A DNA stretch of 64,000 nt from Liolophura sinensis (Eukaryota; Mollusca; Polyplacophora; Chitonida; Chitonidae): assembly GCF_032854445.1 (NCBI RefSeq), contig NC_088302.1, positions 33,637,979 through 33,701,978 of the forward strand, in the 5' to 3' direction. This document shows, piece after piece, positions 12,563 through 22,039 of this stretch. Under the pieces are notes generated by a model. The model did not search any database. It was not told the DNA's origin and saw only the letters and a program-made list of their open reading frames with translations. The number at the start of each line of letters is the position of its first letter. The stretch's first letter is position 1. The translations under genes and the position numbers were made by a program.

Positions 12563-12877
12563 TGTATGGTGGACAACAGCATGAGTGAATCGCTCCCGCC
12601 ATATACTGTATGATGGACAACAGCATGAGTGAATCGCTCCCGCCATATACTGTATGGTGGACAACAGCATGAGTGAATCGCTCCCGCCATATACTGTATG
12701 ATGGACAACAGCATGAGTGAATCGCTCCCGCCATATACTGTATGATGGACAACAGCATGAGTGAATCGCTCCCGCCATATACTGTATGGTGGACAACAGC
12801 ATGAGTGAATCGCTCCCGCCATATACTGTATGGTGGACAACAGCATGAGTGAATCGCTCCCGCCATATACTGTATGG
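12563..12877 (+). repeat. 44 bp minisatellite, 7 units plus a partial one
   Basis: The unit (containing GACAACAGCATGAGTGAATC) is repeated seven times plus six to seven bases at an exact 44 bp period, with only an A/G change at one site among units. Because 44 is not a multiple of three, each minus-strand frame stays open and yields look-alike repeat 'proteins' of 95-123 residues. These are artefacts. The array lies about 0.9 kb upstream of the first visible Hv1 exon and is absent from unit B. Confidence 0.95.
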
Positions 12878-13814
12878 AATACCTCGGAAAGGGCCGTGAC
12901 ATCCCTGAAGCTAGCGGAGATGTGTTTTATTAAAACATGACAGAAAGAAATCGGGGGGGGGGGGCATTTAAGATAAGACTTTCTGACATCTTACATGGGT
13001 GTTCTCCGCAGCTTGTATATGTTCTAATTGATAGCTAGAAGACTATCAAAGGATAGGTAAATATTTTTTTCCTTTTGGTGCGTTGTAACTAAATCTGCGA
13101 TGGAAGCCACAAGTGTTTAATGTTGTCTTGCTTCAGAAGCTATAACATATGATGTAATATGCGAAGTTAAAACAATCATCGGATATATGGATCAATCATT
13201 TTGTGTTTGATCTATAAGTGAAATATTCTTCAGTATGGCATAAAACAGGTATCAAGTAAATAAATAAATATATCCACAGATGGCGACTTTTTCAGAAAAG
13301 GAGTTAACTTAACTTCAGAGACCAGATGCATTTAATTCTCTTCGGATTTTTGGCCCTAGGTGGCGTGCTGGTTTGTTTGTATTTCACCGGCTATTAAGTC
13401 CATCATGACGCTGGTATGAAAAAAACACAGCACAAGTGGTTCCTTAAATTAAAGACCTGACCAGCCTTTCAGTGTGTTTTGCATTAGCCTTCACATGGTG
13501 TTGGAGAATTAGGACGGATATCTATAATTTAGAGACCACAGTGATGTGCGTTTTTCTGTATTTTGTATCTTTAGTTTTCCTTTACAGTAAAGCAGTTATT
13601 TCAAAGAATTTTAGAATACCTTTTTTCACGTAATTTTGTCTTTTTCGTATTCCGCTGCAACACACTGTACATTTGGAACATACAGCATAGTAAACCTACA
13701 GCACAGACATATGTAGCAAACGTAATGTAGCAACGTAAATGTTCATGGTGGCAATATAATTGAAATCGTCATTGCATTGATGTATATAGTTTTCCTTCAT
13801 TACTGTTTTTGCAG
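12878..13814. other. 5' flank or first visible intron upstream of Hv1 exon a
   Basis: No coding exon is recognised. The splice acceptor of exon a (pyrimidine-rich, ending GCAG) is at 13811-13814, so at least the right end of this stretch is intron. 13211-13273 is a SINE-1 tail. The block 13270-13560 has relatives at 35.3-35.4 kb (direct) and at 56.85-57.2 and 63.1-63.85 kb (inverted). A run of G lies at about 12953-12964. Confidence 0.6.
13211..13273 (+). mobile_element. SINE-1 3' end fragment
   Basis: TATAAGTGAAATATTCTTCA followed by a GGCATAAAAC-like stretch and a short (AAAT)n tail matches the 3' end of SINE-1. The 5' part is missing, so it is an old truncated copy. Confidence 0.7.
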
Positions 13815-13939
13815 ACGCCGGGAAAAGCTGGGGGTTTTCCTGCAGAGTAACCCGGTACAGTATGGCATATTGGCCCTTGTCATCATCGACGTGGTTATAG
13901 TCATTCTGGAGATACTCATCGACTTTGAGATGATTGTCA
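13815..13939 (+). CDS. HVCN1: Hv1 copy A exon a: S1 segment
   Basis: The acceptor is TTTTTGCAG at 13806-13814 and the donor is A|GTAAGT. The exon starts with the last base of a split codon, so an upstream exon must supply two bases. It encodes RREKLGVFLQ, then the S1 helix with VIIDVVIV (the Asp that sets proton selectivity) and EILID (human E119 and D123). The ORF's apparent start Met at 13777 lies in the intron and is not the real start. Confidence 0.93.
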
Positions 13940-16900
13940 GTAAGTTCTCTATATATATTATAAACTGGTAGGGGTAGAACCTACAATAGCTTAAAATGAA
14001 AGTGATGTAAAATAACTGTGACTATAGGTGACTTAGTGGGTTTAGTGTCTGGCGTGTTGGTTCTGATACCGGCTTGCTACAAGATGACACTGTCGTGACA
14101 AGAGCGACATACTGGCTTGCTACAAGTTGACACTGTCGTGATAAGAGTGACAAACTGGCTTGCTACCAGATGACACTGTCGTGACAAGAGCGACATACTG
14201 GCTTGCTACAAGATGACGCTGTCGTGATAAGAGAGACATACCGGCTTGCCACAAGATGACACTGTCGTGATAAGAGCGACATACTGGCTTGCTACAAGAT
14301 GACACTATCGTGATAAGAGCGACATACTGCCTTGCTACAAGATGTCGCTGCGACATAATGTTTAAATAATATAAATCACATTGTAATACATATTTTCTTC
14401 TGTAAATAAAAATGAAATAAAACATAACATGTTTTCCTTTTTCAGTTCCAGAAAATGAAGACACGTCACTTTCTGTGACTGGGTCCAGCAGTTATTTCAA
14501 CAACAGCACTGTATTTGACGCTTACCACGTTACGACTTCCGCTTATCATATGGAACCCCATGCTCTGAAAGCCGAACACGACCAATCAAATCACGAGATT
14601 CATCATGACGTCCATTCACCTCAACATGACTATGGATTATCCAATCATAGCGACCATTACAACTCATCGGATCACCATGACGATCACGGTGGCCACCATG
14701 GAAGCGGTCATCACCACAGCAATAAGGAAACTGTGGAACATATATTACACTACAGTAGTTTAACAATATTGGCCATCTTTGTAGTTGAGGTTAGTAATCT
14801 AATTCCCTTTCATCTTTTGTTTGTTGTTTGTGAGCAACTTGATAAATTTGATTGAAATGAAGCATTGTTATGAATATGCCTCCCGTAATAATGACCGCTA
14901 TCGTATAAATGAAGACTTACCTTAAACGTACTGAAGTGTGAGGTCTTCTTCACCCTTGTGGGGGGTGGGAAGTGGATGTGGTCACCGTTGAAACGCCCAT
15001 GCTGCCAAATAAGTTAAACTGAAAATGCATGTACATATCGGACGAACAATAACACTCAAGAGACAGATTGTATCTTGGTACCGGTATTCGAAAACGAGAG
15101 ACAATTCCGTTATTTCAAATATGACGTCAGAATCCAACATGGCGGTCCATTCGAAGGACATTTCATTGCAGGATTAGCTGTGTTACAAAGCTGTATTAAA
15201 GAAAATATGGATCAACTATATAAAATCACTCCGCTTGTGTGTCACCATATGACGTTGTTTAGTATTATGTGCGTTTTCTTTGATCAAGGACGTTTTCCTT
15301 GACCCAGTGCGTTTTGTTCTTCTTGCAGGTGTTTTGTAAATTAATTGCAGAAGGTCTGCATTTTTTCAAACATAAAGCCGAGGTGAGTTAACACTGTTGT
15401 TTGTTTAATAACCAATGGTGGAATGTTTATCGGAAATAAAGGGATTTATTTTGTTTATTTCAATGATGGTTTGCGCTATAGACCTACTTAAGAATATTTC
15501 ACTTATACAAAGGCGGCCTGCATTGTGGTGGGATGAAATTGCTCAGGGCACGACGAAAACCCATGTTAATCCGCAGGTCGACTGGAGAGGAAGACAGCAT
15601 GAGTTGGACTTGAACTCACATCGATCACATTGGTAAGAGGCTATTCAGAAGGCGTCCTGCGCAAGCACCTTGACTCGCTTTGAAAAGTGATACATTCAAA
15701 GGATACAAATATAAATAAATTTTGCATTCTTTAGAATTATATATTTCCCCAGTCTGGACATGAAACAAGATATGGACTTTCCCAGAAAGTATTAATTATT
15801 TCCGGAATTAAGGTCCATGTAATAACTGGCCAATGGCAAGTCCACGTTCCACCAGACAGGGTGTACTCATTACGACCAAAGCCTTTTCCCATGGAGATTC
15901 AAGCATGGACATTACTGCACGAAAGTGACTTTGGCTACAACACAGTTACGAAAATGTCCTATTTTCCCCTTCAAATAGGAAGGGCTCGTTCGTCGTTTCT
16001 CATTGTGTTTCTCTCGTTACTCTTGATGACAGGTTTTTGACGCCACGATTGTGCTTGTCTCGTTTTCCATGGATATAGCTTTTTCATTCGTCACTGTGAC
16101 GTCAGCAGCTCGTGATGCCACCGGGCTCATGGTCGTATTACGGCTGTGGAGGGTTACTCGCATCATAAATGGTAAGCGCCTATTAATGCCTTTCTCAAAC
16201 AATAATGGAAATTTTGTACAAGCCGGTTTTGTTTTTGAGTATTCAATAGTATGAACAAGGACGTTCATGCCTCTACAGGCGAAAGGAAATAACCATAAAT
16301 CATGAGAGCCCTGCAGAATTTGTTGGAGGCCGAATGTTTCGCTGGAGTAATCCAATTTACTCTGCCGCAATGTTACATCTCAAGTTGTCTAACATAGCTA
16401 TGAGATCGTTTGGTCGTGCTACCTGCTTAACTTCCACATTAATCCCTCTGAAGCGTTACATTCTCTATCCTGGAACTCGAACACACTGTCTGCGCTGTCA
16501 TAATAGGTGTACATCACAAAAACGGGTGTCTCATAAAAATCTAAATTCATGTCCTTTGCGGAAATGATAAAGATGATACTATATCAGTGAACGCAAATGT
16601 ATCCGAAGTATCCACTCGGACAACATTTAACTCCACAAACCGCCATTTTAGAATTTCGTGATACCATTACTAGGGTGTACTAAGCTGCTCTTCCCAAACC
16701 TAAGATCATCTTATTTTCCACAATAGTTACCCATATATAGTTACTTCTATTCATTATTAAAACAAAAATTAAAACTGAGTCTTAAACAAGTTTGCAACAC
16801 CATTTTTGGTCTTGTTTTCTATCTCATCGGATGATACCGAATTTGGCCGATGAGTTTGAAAATGTTCAGCTCGATGCGCCAGTTATGGTCTTTAATATTT

Positions 16901-18728
16901 ACGAAGGACTAGGTTTAATATGAAGTGAGAAATACTTCAGGATCAGAGCAAACGTGTTTTTTTGTAGCGTTGAGCGTTCACATATTGAGGACAGCTCACT
17001 CGTTAGGTTAGTGAATGGAAAAGTACAGATCTATATTTATGAAAACTCTATACTAGAAAGGATGAAACAAATCTCAGATCTATGTTTGACGGTACATATT
17101 CTTATAGAGTACCGAATGTTTTGCTCATGTTCTCTCACCCAGATAGCCGTCTAAAGGTTACCTCTCCATACGTGTTAACCAATAAATTACCCTTGATTAG
17201 AAATTAAAAAAGCAACACAAAAACCCTGAATCCAATTCGCTCCGCTCTTTTTCAGGAGTGATTATGTCCGTTAAAAAGGACGCAGACAAAAAGATCAACG
17301 AGCAGAAAGCGGCAAGAGTAAAAGCAGAGGAGGAAGTAGAACGTATGCGTGGACGGATCGAAACGCTTCAGGTTGGTGCATTCTGGGAAATCCCAAAGGG
17401 CTGAGTAAAGAAATAACGCCATAAGTGGGTGGCTGGTTTTGACCAATGTCACAAAATCTCTACCCTAATTTCTAGTCGTCAAATTGATTTTTCCATTACA
17501 CGTTTTAGCCATTCGCAGCCATGAACGATATATTTTCGAGCAATAAAGGGAACTGGATGAATCTGAAATGGCAAGATAAATAAAAATGTCACGGGATTCC
17601 GAGAAAGTCAGACTACACTAACAGGAATGTCTCCAGGTCTATTTAGGCAATCGACTGGCGTTCGTGGTGAGAAGAGAAAGTGCAATTTCTACAATATGTT
17701 CCGATCTGTTTCTCTGTATTTTTTCAAAGATGACAAATGTAAAATCTTAGCAACGTTGGCAAATGGCAGTCTAGTATGAAAGTAGTTTTATTACGGTAGC
17801 AACATTCTTATAATCTGCTATCTCGTATGCCAGATTTAAAGAAGACAAGGCCTAGGCTTATGTGTCCAGTGGAATTACACACATCTTTGGAGCCAGGTAT
17901 TGGGATTTTGCTGCAATTTGGGCTTGGTATGAGTTGAATGCTGTGTATTTCTGATTCCAGAAAGAGGTTAACACTTTAAAAAAGAAGCTAAAAAATCATG
18001 AGCCGAGTACTAATAGCTGTAACCCTGGGTCGGCCGGGTCTACTAACGACAGGGAGTGTAACAGTTCTAGAGGTACGTTTACGGCGAGATGTTCAAATAT
18101 TAAAGCATTCCAAAGAATGTTTCTTGATATCCATTTTTCTTGGTTTCATAGTTAGAAGCGGTTAATTTAAGCATTGACAGTCATTACATGGAGGTAGTGC
18201 TTTTATGAATGAAACGTCAAAGCATTTTTTCTCTAAGCCCACCCCCAAGGTTTTGTTTAAAGGCACATGTCAGCGTTCGTGGTGCTTTTTTGACTGTTGA
18301 GGTTCATATGTAAAAGGCTACGCCATACAGATTAAAACCAGAACAGTGACGACAGAGTAATAGTTGGAAGTAGTCGCACGTAACCGTTCGCGCAGCCTGT
18401 CGTTCCTTGAAGATCACGTGTCTTCCATCAGTATGGTGTGCACGTGTGTGCGTCATAAGTGACAAAGTTCGTCTGTAAGTTGCCAGAAGTCGGTGGTTTA
18501 AGCCGGGCACTCCGGCTTTCTTCCCTCATAAAACTGAACACAGTGATAAGTCTCCATTTCTAGTTTCAAACCAGTGAAGGTATTTTTAAATCCAGACACC
18601 CAGTGTGTGTCGGAAAATGAATCATGCTTTTTTGTTGATGTTTTTACTTTTATGGTTTTTTCCATAATACGGCATGTAAATGTAACGTGGTCTTTTTTTA
18701 ACATTCAGATAGCCCAGATGACCGGTAA
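13815..18728 (+). CDS. HVCN1: Voltage-gated proton channel Hv1, copy A (spliced, 5' end missing)
   Basis: Seven visible exons (13815-13939, 14446-14789, 15329-15382, 16033-16171, 17256-17371, 17961-18072, 18709-18728) with GT-AG introns join in frame into 302 codons plus TAA. Numbering from the first full codon, S1 holds the selectivity-filter Asp at 25 (human D112), S2 holds Phe 152, Glu 156 and Lys 160 (human F150, E153, K157), S3 holds Asp 177 and 188 (human D174, D185), and S4 has LRLWRVTRIIN with arginines 211, 214 and 217. A coiled coil follows (about 225-270). Hv1 lets protons out of depolarised cells and forms coiled-coil dimers; here it should sit in the plasma or an internal membrane. 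The oddity is a loop of 90-100 residues between S1 and S2 with 20 histidines. The start codon and N-terminal exon or exons were not found. The family call is firm; the exact last exon is inferred from frame and from its conservation in copy B. Confidence 0.95.
13940..14445 (+). repeat. 43 bp minisatellite inside Hv1 copy A intron (14069-14355)
   Basis: The first visible intron (GTAAGT...TTCAG) contains six units plus a partial one of a 43 bp repeat (GCTTGCTACAAGATGACACT...) from 14069 to about 14355. The equivalent intron of copy B holds only one degenerate trace near 35826-35850, so the array grew in copy A after the duplication. The minus-strand ORF at 14120-14464 is produced by the array. 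Confidence 0.9.
14446..14789 (+). CDS. HVCN1: Hv1 copy A exon b: His-rich S1-S2 loop and first half of S2
   Basis: The exon is 344 bp (115 codons counting the split one). The first 98 residues are hydrophilic, rich in His, Asp, Ser and Asn, with 20 histidines, including EIHHDVH, SDHHDDH and GHHGSGHHH. Several N-x-S/T sites (for example NNST, NSSD) could carry glycans. It then runs into S2: ILHYSSLTILAIFVVE. The His of LHYSS aligns with human H140, one of the two zinc-binding histidines. Human Hv1 has only a short loop here. Long histidine-bearing S1-S2 loops have been reported for at least one snail Hv1 (from memory). The donor is GAG|GTTAGT. Confidence 0.94.
15329..15382 (+). CDS. HVCN1: Hv1 copy A exon c: end of S2 and S2-S3 link
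   Basis: An 18-codon exon in phase 0 between TTCTTGCAG and GTGAGT. It encodes VFCKLIAEGLHFFKHKAE. The Lys aligns with human K157 and the last Glu with human E171 on the inner side of the sensor. In copy B this exon keeps only its first 19 or so bases. Confidence 0.93.
15436..15680 (-). mobile_element. SINE-1 in the Hv1 copy A intron after exon c
   Basis: A degenerate SINE-1 (ACTTAAGAATATTTCACTTA, GCGGCCTGCATTGTGGTGGG) lies in minus orientation. An equally decayed copy sits at the matching place of copy B (37570-37820), and both are followed by AGTGATACATTCAAAG. The insertion therefore predates the A/B duplication. Confidence 0.85.
16033..16171 (+). CDS. HVCN1: Hv1 copy A exon d: S3 and S4 voltage sensor
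   Basis: The exon is 139 bp, between a GATGACAG acceptor and a G|GTAAGC donor. It encodes S3 (VFDATIVLVSFSMDIAFS, with both family aspartates) and S4 (LMVVLRLWRVTRIIN, the Hv1 signature with three arginines, the Trp next to the second one, and the terminal Asn matching human N214). The S3-S4 loop is about three residues longer than in human and has no histidine, so the second zinc ligand of human Hv1 (H193) is missing. Confidence 0.95.
16172..17255 (+). other. Hv1 copy A intron d-e, no other gene seen
   Basis: This intron runs from GTAAGC to CTTTTTCAG. It matches copy B 38292-39130 in patches, for instance 16340-16540 with 38470-38660. The ORF at 16334-16567 is interrupted by a stop in copy B and is not called as a gene. 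Confidence 0.7.
17256..17371 (+). CDS. HVCN1: Hv1 copy A exon e: S4 end and coiled coil, part 1
   Basis: The exon is 116 bp and its first codon is split. It encodes GVIMSVKKDADKKINEQKAA and then KAEEEVERMRGRIETLQ, with heptad-like spacing of hydrophobic residues in a highly charged helix. This matches the position of the cytoplasmic coiled coil that dimerises Hv1 (human GIIISVKTRSERQ...). The donor is CAG|GTTGGT. Confidence 0.93.
17961..18072 (+). CDS. HVCN1: Hv1 copy A exon f: coiled-coil end and C-terminal tail
   Basis: The acceptor is TTCTGATTCCAG. It encodes KEVNTLKKKLKNHEP, which continues the coil, and then a polar tail (STNSCNPGSAGSTN...) with two cysteines. The donor is AG|GTACGT. 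In copy B this exon has a 15 bp deletion at its start, a further deletion that shifts the frame, and a mutated donor. Confidence 0.85.
18420..18540 (+). mobile_element. SINE-3-like fragment in the last Hv1 intron
   Basis: The body (GACAAAGTTCGTCTGTAAGT, GCCGGGCACTCCGGCTTTCT, then CATAAAACTGA) resembles the 3' part of the SINE at 19705-19890 and of the matching copy at 40150-40265 in unit B. Its presence in both units means it is older than the duplication. Confidence 0.55.
18709..18728 (+). CDS. HVCN1: Hv1 copy A exon g: last residues and stop
   Basis: After the acceptor TTTTTTTAACATTCAG at 18693-18708, the reading frame carried from exon f gives D-S-P-D-D-R and TAA at 18726-18728. The acceptor and the exon start are identical in copy B (40435-40455), which supports a real exon, and the sequence after it may be 3' UTR. 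No transcript evidence is available. Confidence 0.65.
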
Positions 18729-19704
18729 CGAAGACTCAGCTGTGTTTAGCAATCCTTTTCTAATAATCGGCGACATTCACCGGTGGATTTGCCTCTCGTG
18801 CTGAGAAAGTCACCGACTTCTGTGGCTTCCTGAATGTGATAGTGTGTACACAAGTTCCACTGGGAAGCCCTGTCCCTGCGTGGGAAACCCCACAGAAATG
18901 GCAGACTGTGATTAAAACTTGGATGATGCCATTTCTGTGGTGGAAATGATTCATATCCGTTCAAAGTGAGTTAACGACGATGTAAGCAGCTGAACCAGCA
19001 ACACTGTTTCTATTCCAAAAGAAAAAACTGTTTGGCAATGACTAATCAGCTAATTGTGGTGAAGTCTTAAAATAACACAACGCCTTGGGATAGTGTGGTG
19101 CGTTTCATTCTGGTGTGTGGCCTGGAATCAGGTACATAATTTAGACACAGAACCTTGACATAGAATTTCTGCTTCACTGTGTTATGAAAGCAGAGCAACG
19201 ACTGAGGGTTGAGTTTTCTCTTAACACTCTCAGATATACCTGCTGCTTTGGCTGAAAGGCGCTCCCTGTCCACTATTGTCGTGAGGCAGGTTATACTAAG
19301 TTTCGTGTATAAATATCATAACTCGCTATGTTTAATACGAATTATGAAAGAGACCACACCGGATTACAGCAGTATTTATTGTTGACAACATTCCATTACT
19401 AAGGAAAGATGACGACCAAAAACATTGTCTTTGTATCTTTTTTGACGTTCATCATCTGTAACAAATTCAAGGACACTTGATTACCAAAGCAAATATTATG
19501 ATAGGAGCTTGGGATACTTTTCTCATGGGGTTAGTACTTTACATCAGCTTTATAGGCTGTCTGTGTAATTAAGATGATGTATAAATGATCAACTGTGACA
19601 TAGAATGTGTTTCCATCCAAGAAATAAGCAAGGACGAATCTTAACGGAAAGGGCATATAAATATCGTCTCTCCTCATCCCCATATACTCACATGTTGTGC
19701 TTTC
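18729..19704 (+). other. Probable 3' UTR and downstream non-coding DNA of Hv1 copy A
   Basis: 18729-19190 aligns with 40456-40860 downstream of copy B. Beyond about 19200 the two units part: unit A has about 2.7 kb (19.2-21.9 kb) that unit B lacks. Several short ORFs on the minus strand between 18498 and 19273 are not recognised. The first AATAAA I noticed is at 19883-19888, within a SINE, so no poly(A) site is claimed. Confidence 0.5.
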
Positions 19705-19890
19705 ATTGCCCTCGCTGCCTTAGTCGGCTTAAGTTGTTTTTTCCACAGGCGATTGTCACGTGACAGTGAGTTACAGGTTCGAATCCAGCTCTTGCTGAAA
19801 GGATTGTGGCTTTAAGTCAACTGATTGTTAGTTGCCTGACGAAAGGCGGTGAAATACTCTCAGCATTCTCGCTTTTTTCTCCAATAAACC
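19705..19890 (+). mobile_element. SINE-3, tRNA-derived
   Basis: An A-box-like TTAGTCGGCTTAAG and a perfect RNA polymerase III B-box GGTTCGAATCC at 19776-19786 are spaced as in a tRNA-derived promoter. The body follows (GTTGCCTGACGAAAGGCGGT) and then CTCCAATAAA. It has no tRNA cloverleaf end, so it is a SINE head rather than a tRNA gene. Confidence 0.7.
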
Positions 19891-20339
19891 TAATGATTTA
19901 GGCTTTAGTGGTTACTACCACAGTAGTGAGCATTGGTCAGAGCGGAAGCGAACTTTTGGTAAAACAGAGAAGCTAGTACAGTGTGAGGTGTCTATTCCTA
20001 CTGTACCGGAAAACTTTTCCATTCCGTAACGCACAATTCTTGTTTTATCTGTTGTCTGAAAAGCTCTCTGATTTAGACTGAAATTTCTTGATACTAAATT
20101 ATTTCGGATCGTTTGACTGAACTGAACTGATTTTATGACGGTTGTTTTTTTTTTTTCTTTTATTACCGTGCATGTTGATTTAGTAGTCTACGACGTGGTT
20201 TTCTTTCAAGGCCTACCTAGCGTTAAAAAAAACTTGTCAAATTCAGACATTTGACGACAAATTAAAATAATGAAATTTCCGTAATGACTATCTCACTTAC
20301 ACAGAGGCATATACATTATAATGTGTCATTCGTTAATAT

Positions 20340-20490
20340 AAAAGGGGGCAAGTCTGTCAGCAGCCTGCGGATCGTCGTGGGTTTCCCCCGGGCTCTGTTT
20401 GGTTTCTTCCCACCATAGTACTGGCCGCTGTCATATAAGTGAAATATTCTTGAGTACGGCGTAAAACTCCGATCAAATAAATAAATAAGA
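20340..20490 (+). mobile_element. SINE-1, 3' two thirds
   Basis: GTCTGTCAGCAGCCTGCGGA and a TCGTGGGTTTCCCCCGGGCT stretch, then TATAAGTGAAATATTCTTGA with GTACGGCGTAAAAC and an AAATAAATAAAT tail, match the SINE-1 body and tail. The tRNA-like head is missing. Confidence 0.85.
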
Positions 20491-21680
20491 TAAATGGTTT
20501 CCATTCCATTTACAATAAGGCATCTAGTACATGCCCATTCACAAAGCTATGATGTCCCAAAACAGTCGGGAAACAGGGGTAAATAACCCAGAGTAGTTTG
20601 AGTGGAATGAGTATACCTAGAACCCCAGGACATCTGGACACTCTTTTGGTAAGTGTCCTAGCTTTTTCAGAGGTAGCAAAGCATAATGACGAAAGGAGTA
20701 CTCCCTGTTGTGGGTTAGAGAGTAGGTCGTTTTTGTAGCTGTGAGCTTGGGTAAACAAGTGTATACTGTAGGTTCAGACATGCAGCAAAGTAGTAAAATA
20801 CCGATGGTATGGCTTGTGTTATTATGACATATAATGCTATAATGTATAATTAATGACTAGAGCCGAGTCTTAAAGCTGTACTGGGACATCGCAATATCTG
20901 TTTGAATAAGCTTACTTTAATACAGTTAAATTCAATTCTGGTATCGCCTTTGTTATACTTTTTAGCAACTAAAATGCATATGATGCCAGTAAAGAAATTT
21001 TACGTCAGTAGTTTCTCATTTTAATGTGGCCAACTTTAACAGTATTTGACTTCTGATCAGTAACAGGGAATATCGAGGATCAAAAAAGCGAGCGTTTTAA
21101 ATCAGAGCCTCTACTGGACTACAATATAGTTTTACTTTTAAGTGGGCACATAGACAAAATGGACTGACACATTCCGAAAAATTTTTATGTTTTGGTCCCT
21201 TTTCTATCTGTTGTTCTGAGTGGTTGATGAAATTCTGATCTGGCTTATGTGTAGCGATATCAGATGATTTGTCACTCTCGACCCGATGAGGGAACTTGCT
21301 TGATACTCTTATCTGGTAGTTTTGCCGGTTTCCTCCACCAATAAATCTGGCCACCAATGAAACGGGGCTTAATACTGGCGATTGAAATTAATAGGCTTTA
21401 AATGTCCAATCTACTGGCTTAGCAGCCATGTGATCTGGCGACACAAAGCCATCCTCAGGATATAATCATCGTACCTTACACATAATACAGGATCTTTACC
21501 ATGTTATCAATGGACCACGTGTGACTTCATGTTCAGAAATACCTGAAGCTGCCTGAGCATAGGTGTACATGCCTAAAACGCTTTCCTGAATAGAAACCTT
21601 TGCACACTGTTACTTTTTGAACTTATAATCAGGTCAATGACGGAAAATGAAAACGTGAACATGTTACCAATGGATGCAGA

Positions 21681-21745
21681 GAATTTATTTATTTGTTTGT
21701 TTATTTATTCGATTGATTTTTTACGCCATATTGAAAAAATTCTCA
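21681..21745 (-). mobile_element. SINE-1 3' fragment
   Basis: A TTTATTTATTTG run followed by TTTTTTACGCCATATTGAAA and a degenerate TTCTCACGTG is the 3' end of SINE-1 in minus orientation. Confidence 0.6.
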
Positions 21746-22039
21746 CGTGCAGAAGGTTTATCACTCACCTTTGGTTAGTGTGAATAGACCAGTGACGGTT
21801 AATAAATTACAGTTAACATTATTGCATTTATTACTTAATTCTGTTTAAGCCATAGTGCTAGGTGGCGTGTAATTTTCGACTATTTATGCATTTACATGAA
21901 CAGTTAGAATAAAACCCTAACTGAGGTAAATTGACAAGACCGTGTTTCACTGTGTGACCATTTGCCGACTATTACACCATCGTCGCAACTCTCTATGTTG
22001 CACGTCTCTTATAGTATTAGAAGATATGGGATAGATATG

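Larger units (their letters stand above)
19891..22039. other. Non-coding DNA private to unit A, with two SINE-1 copies
   Basis: No exon is recognised. It contains a SINE-1 at 20340-20490, a SINE-1 3' fragment at 21681-21745 and a copy of the dispersed 60 bp motif at 21950-22006. Most of this interval has no counterpart in unit B, which passes directly from the equivalent of 19.2 kb to the equivalent of 22.0 kb at about 40.9 kb. Confidence 0.55.

Noticed and set aside
12488-12902. Repeat-containing minus-strand ORFs of 95-123 residues with AGAIHSCCCP phrases
   Set aside because: They arise from the 44 bp minisatellite, which is open in all three minus frames and shows no coding signal outside the array.
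14475-14855. Met at 14475 as a start codon for a secreted His-rich protein
   Set aside because: In that frame the codon is the ATG overlapping the end of GTG-ACT-GGG in exon b's spliced frame. The exon is clearly internal to Hv1, with a good acceptor and an S2 helix after the loop.
16334-16567. Possible extra exon in the Hv1 intron (RCHNRCTSQKRV)
   Set aside because: The copy B version has an in-frame stop, it would break the exon d to e junction conserved in Hv1, and no splice sites fit.
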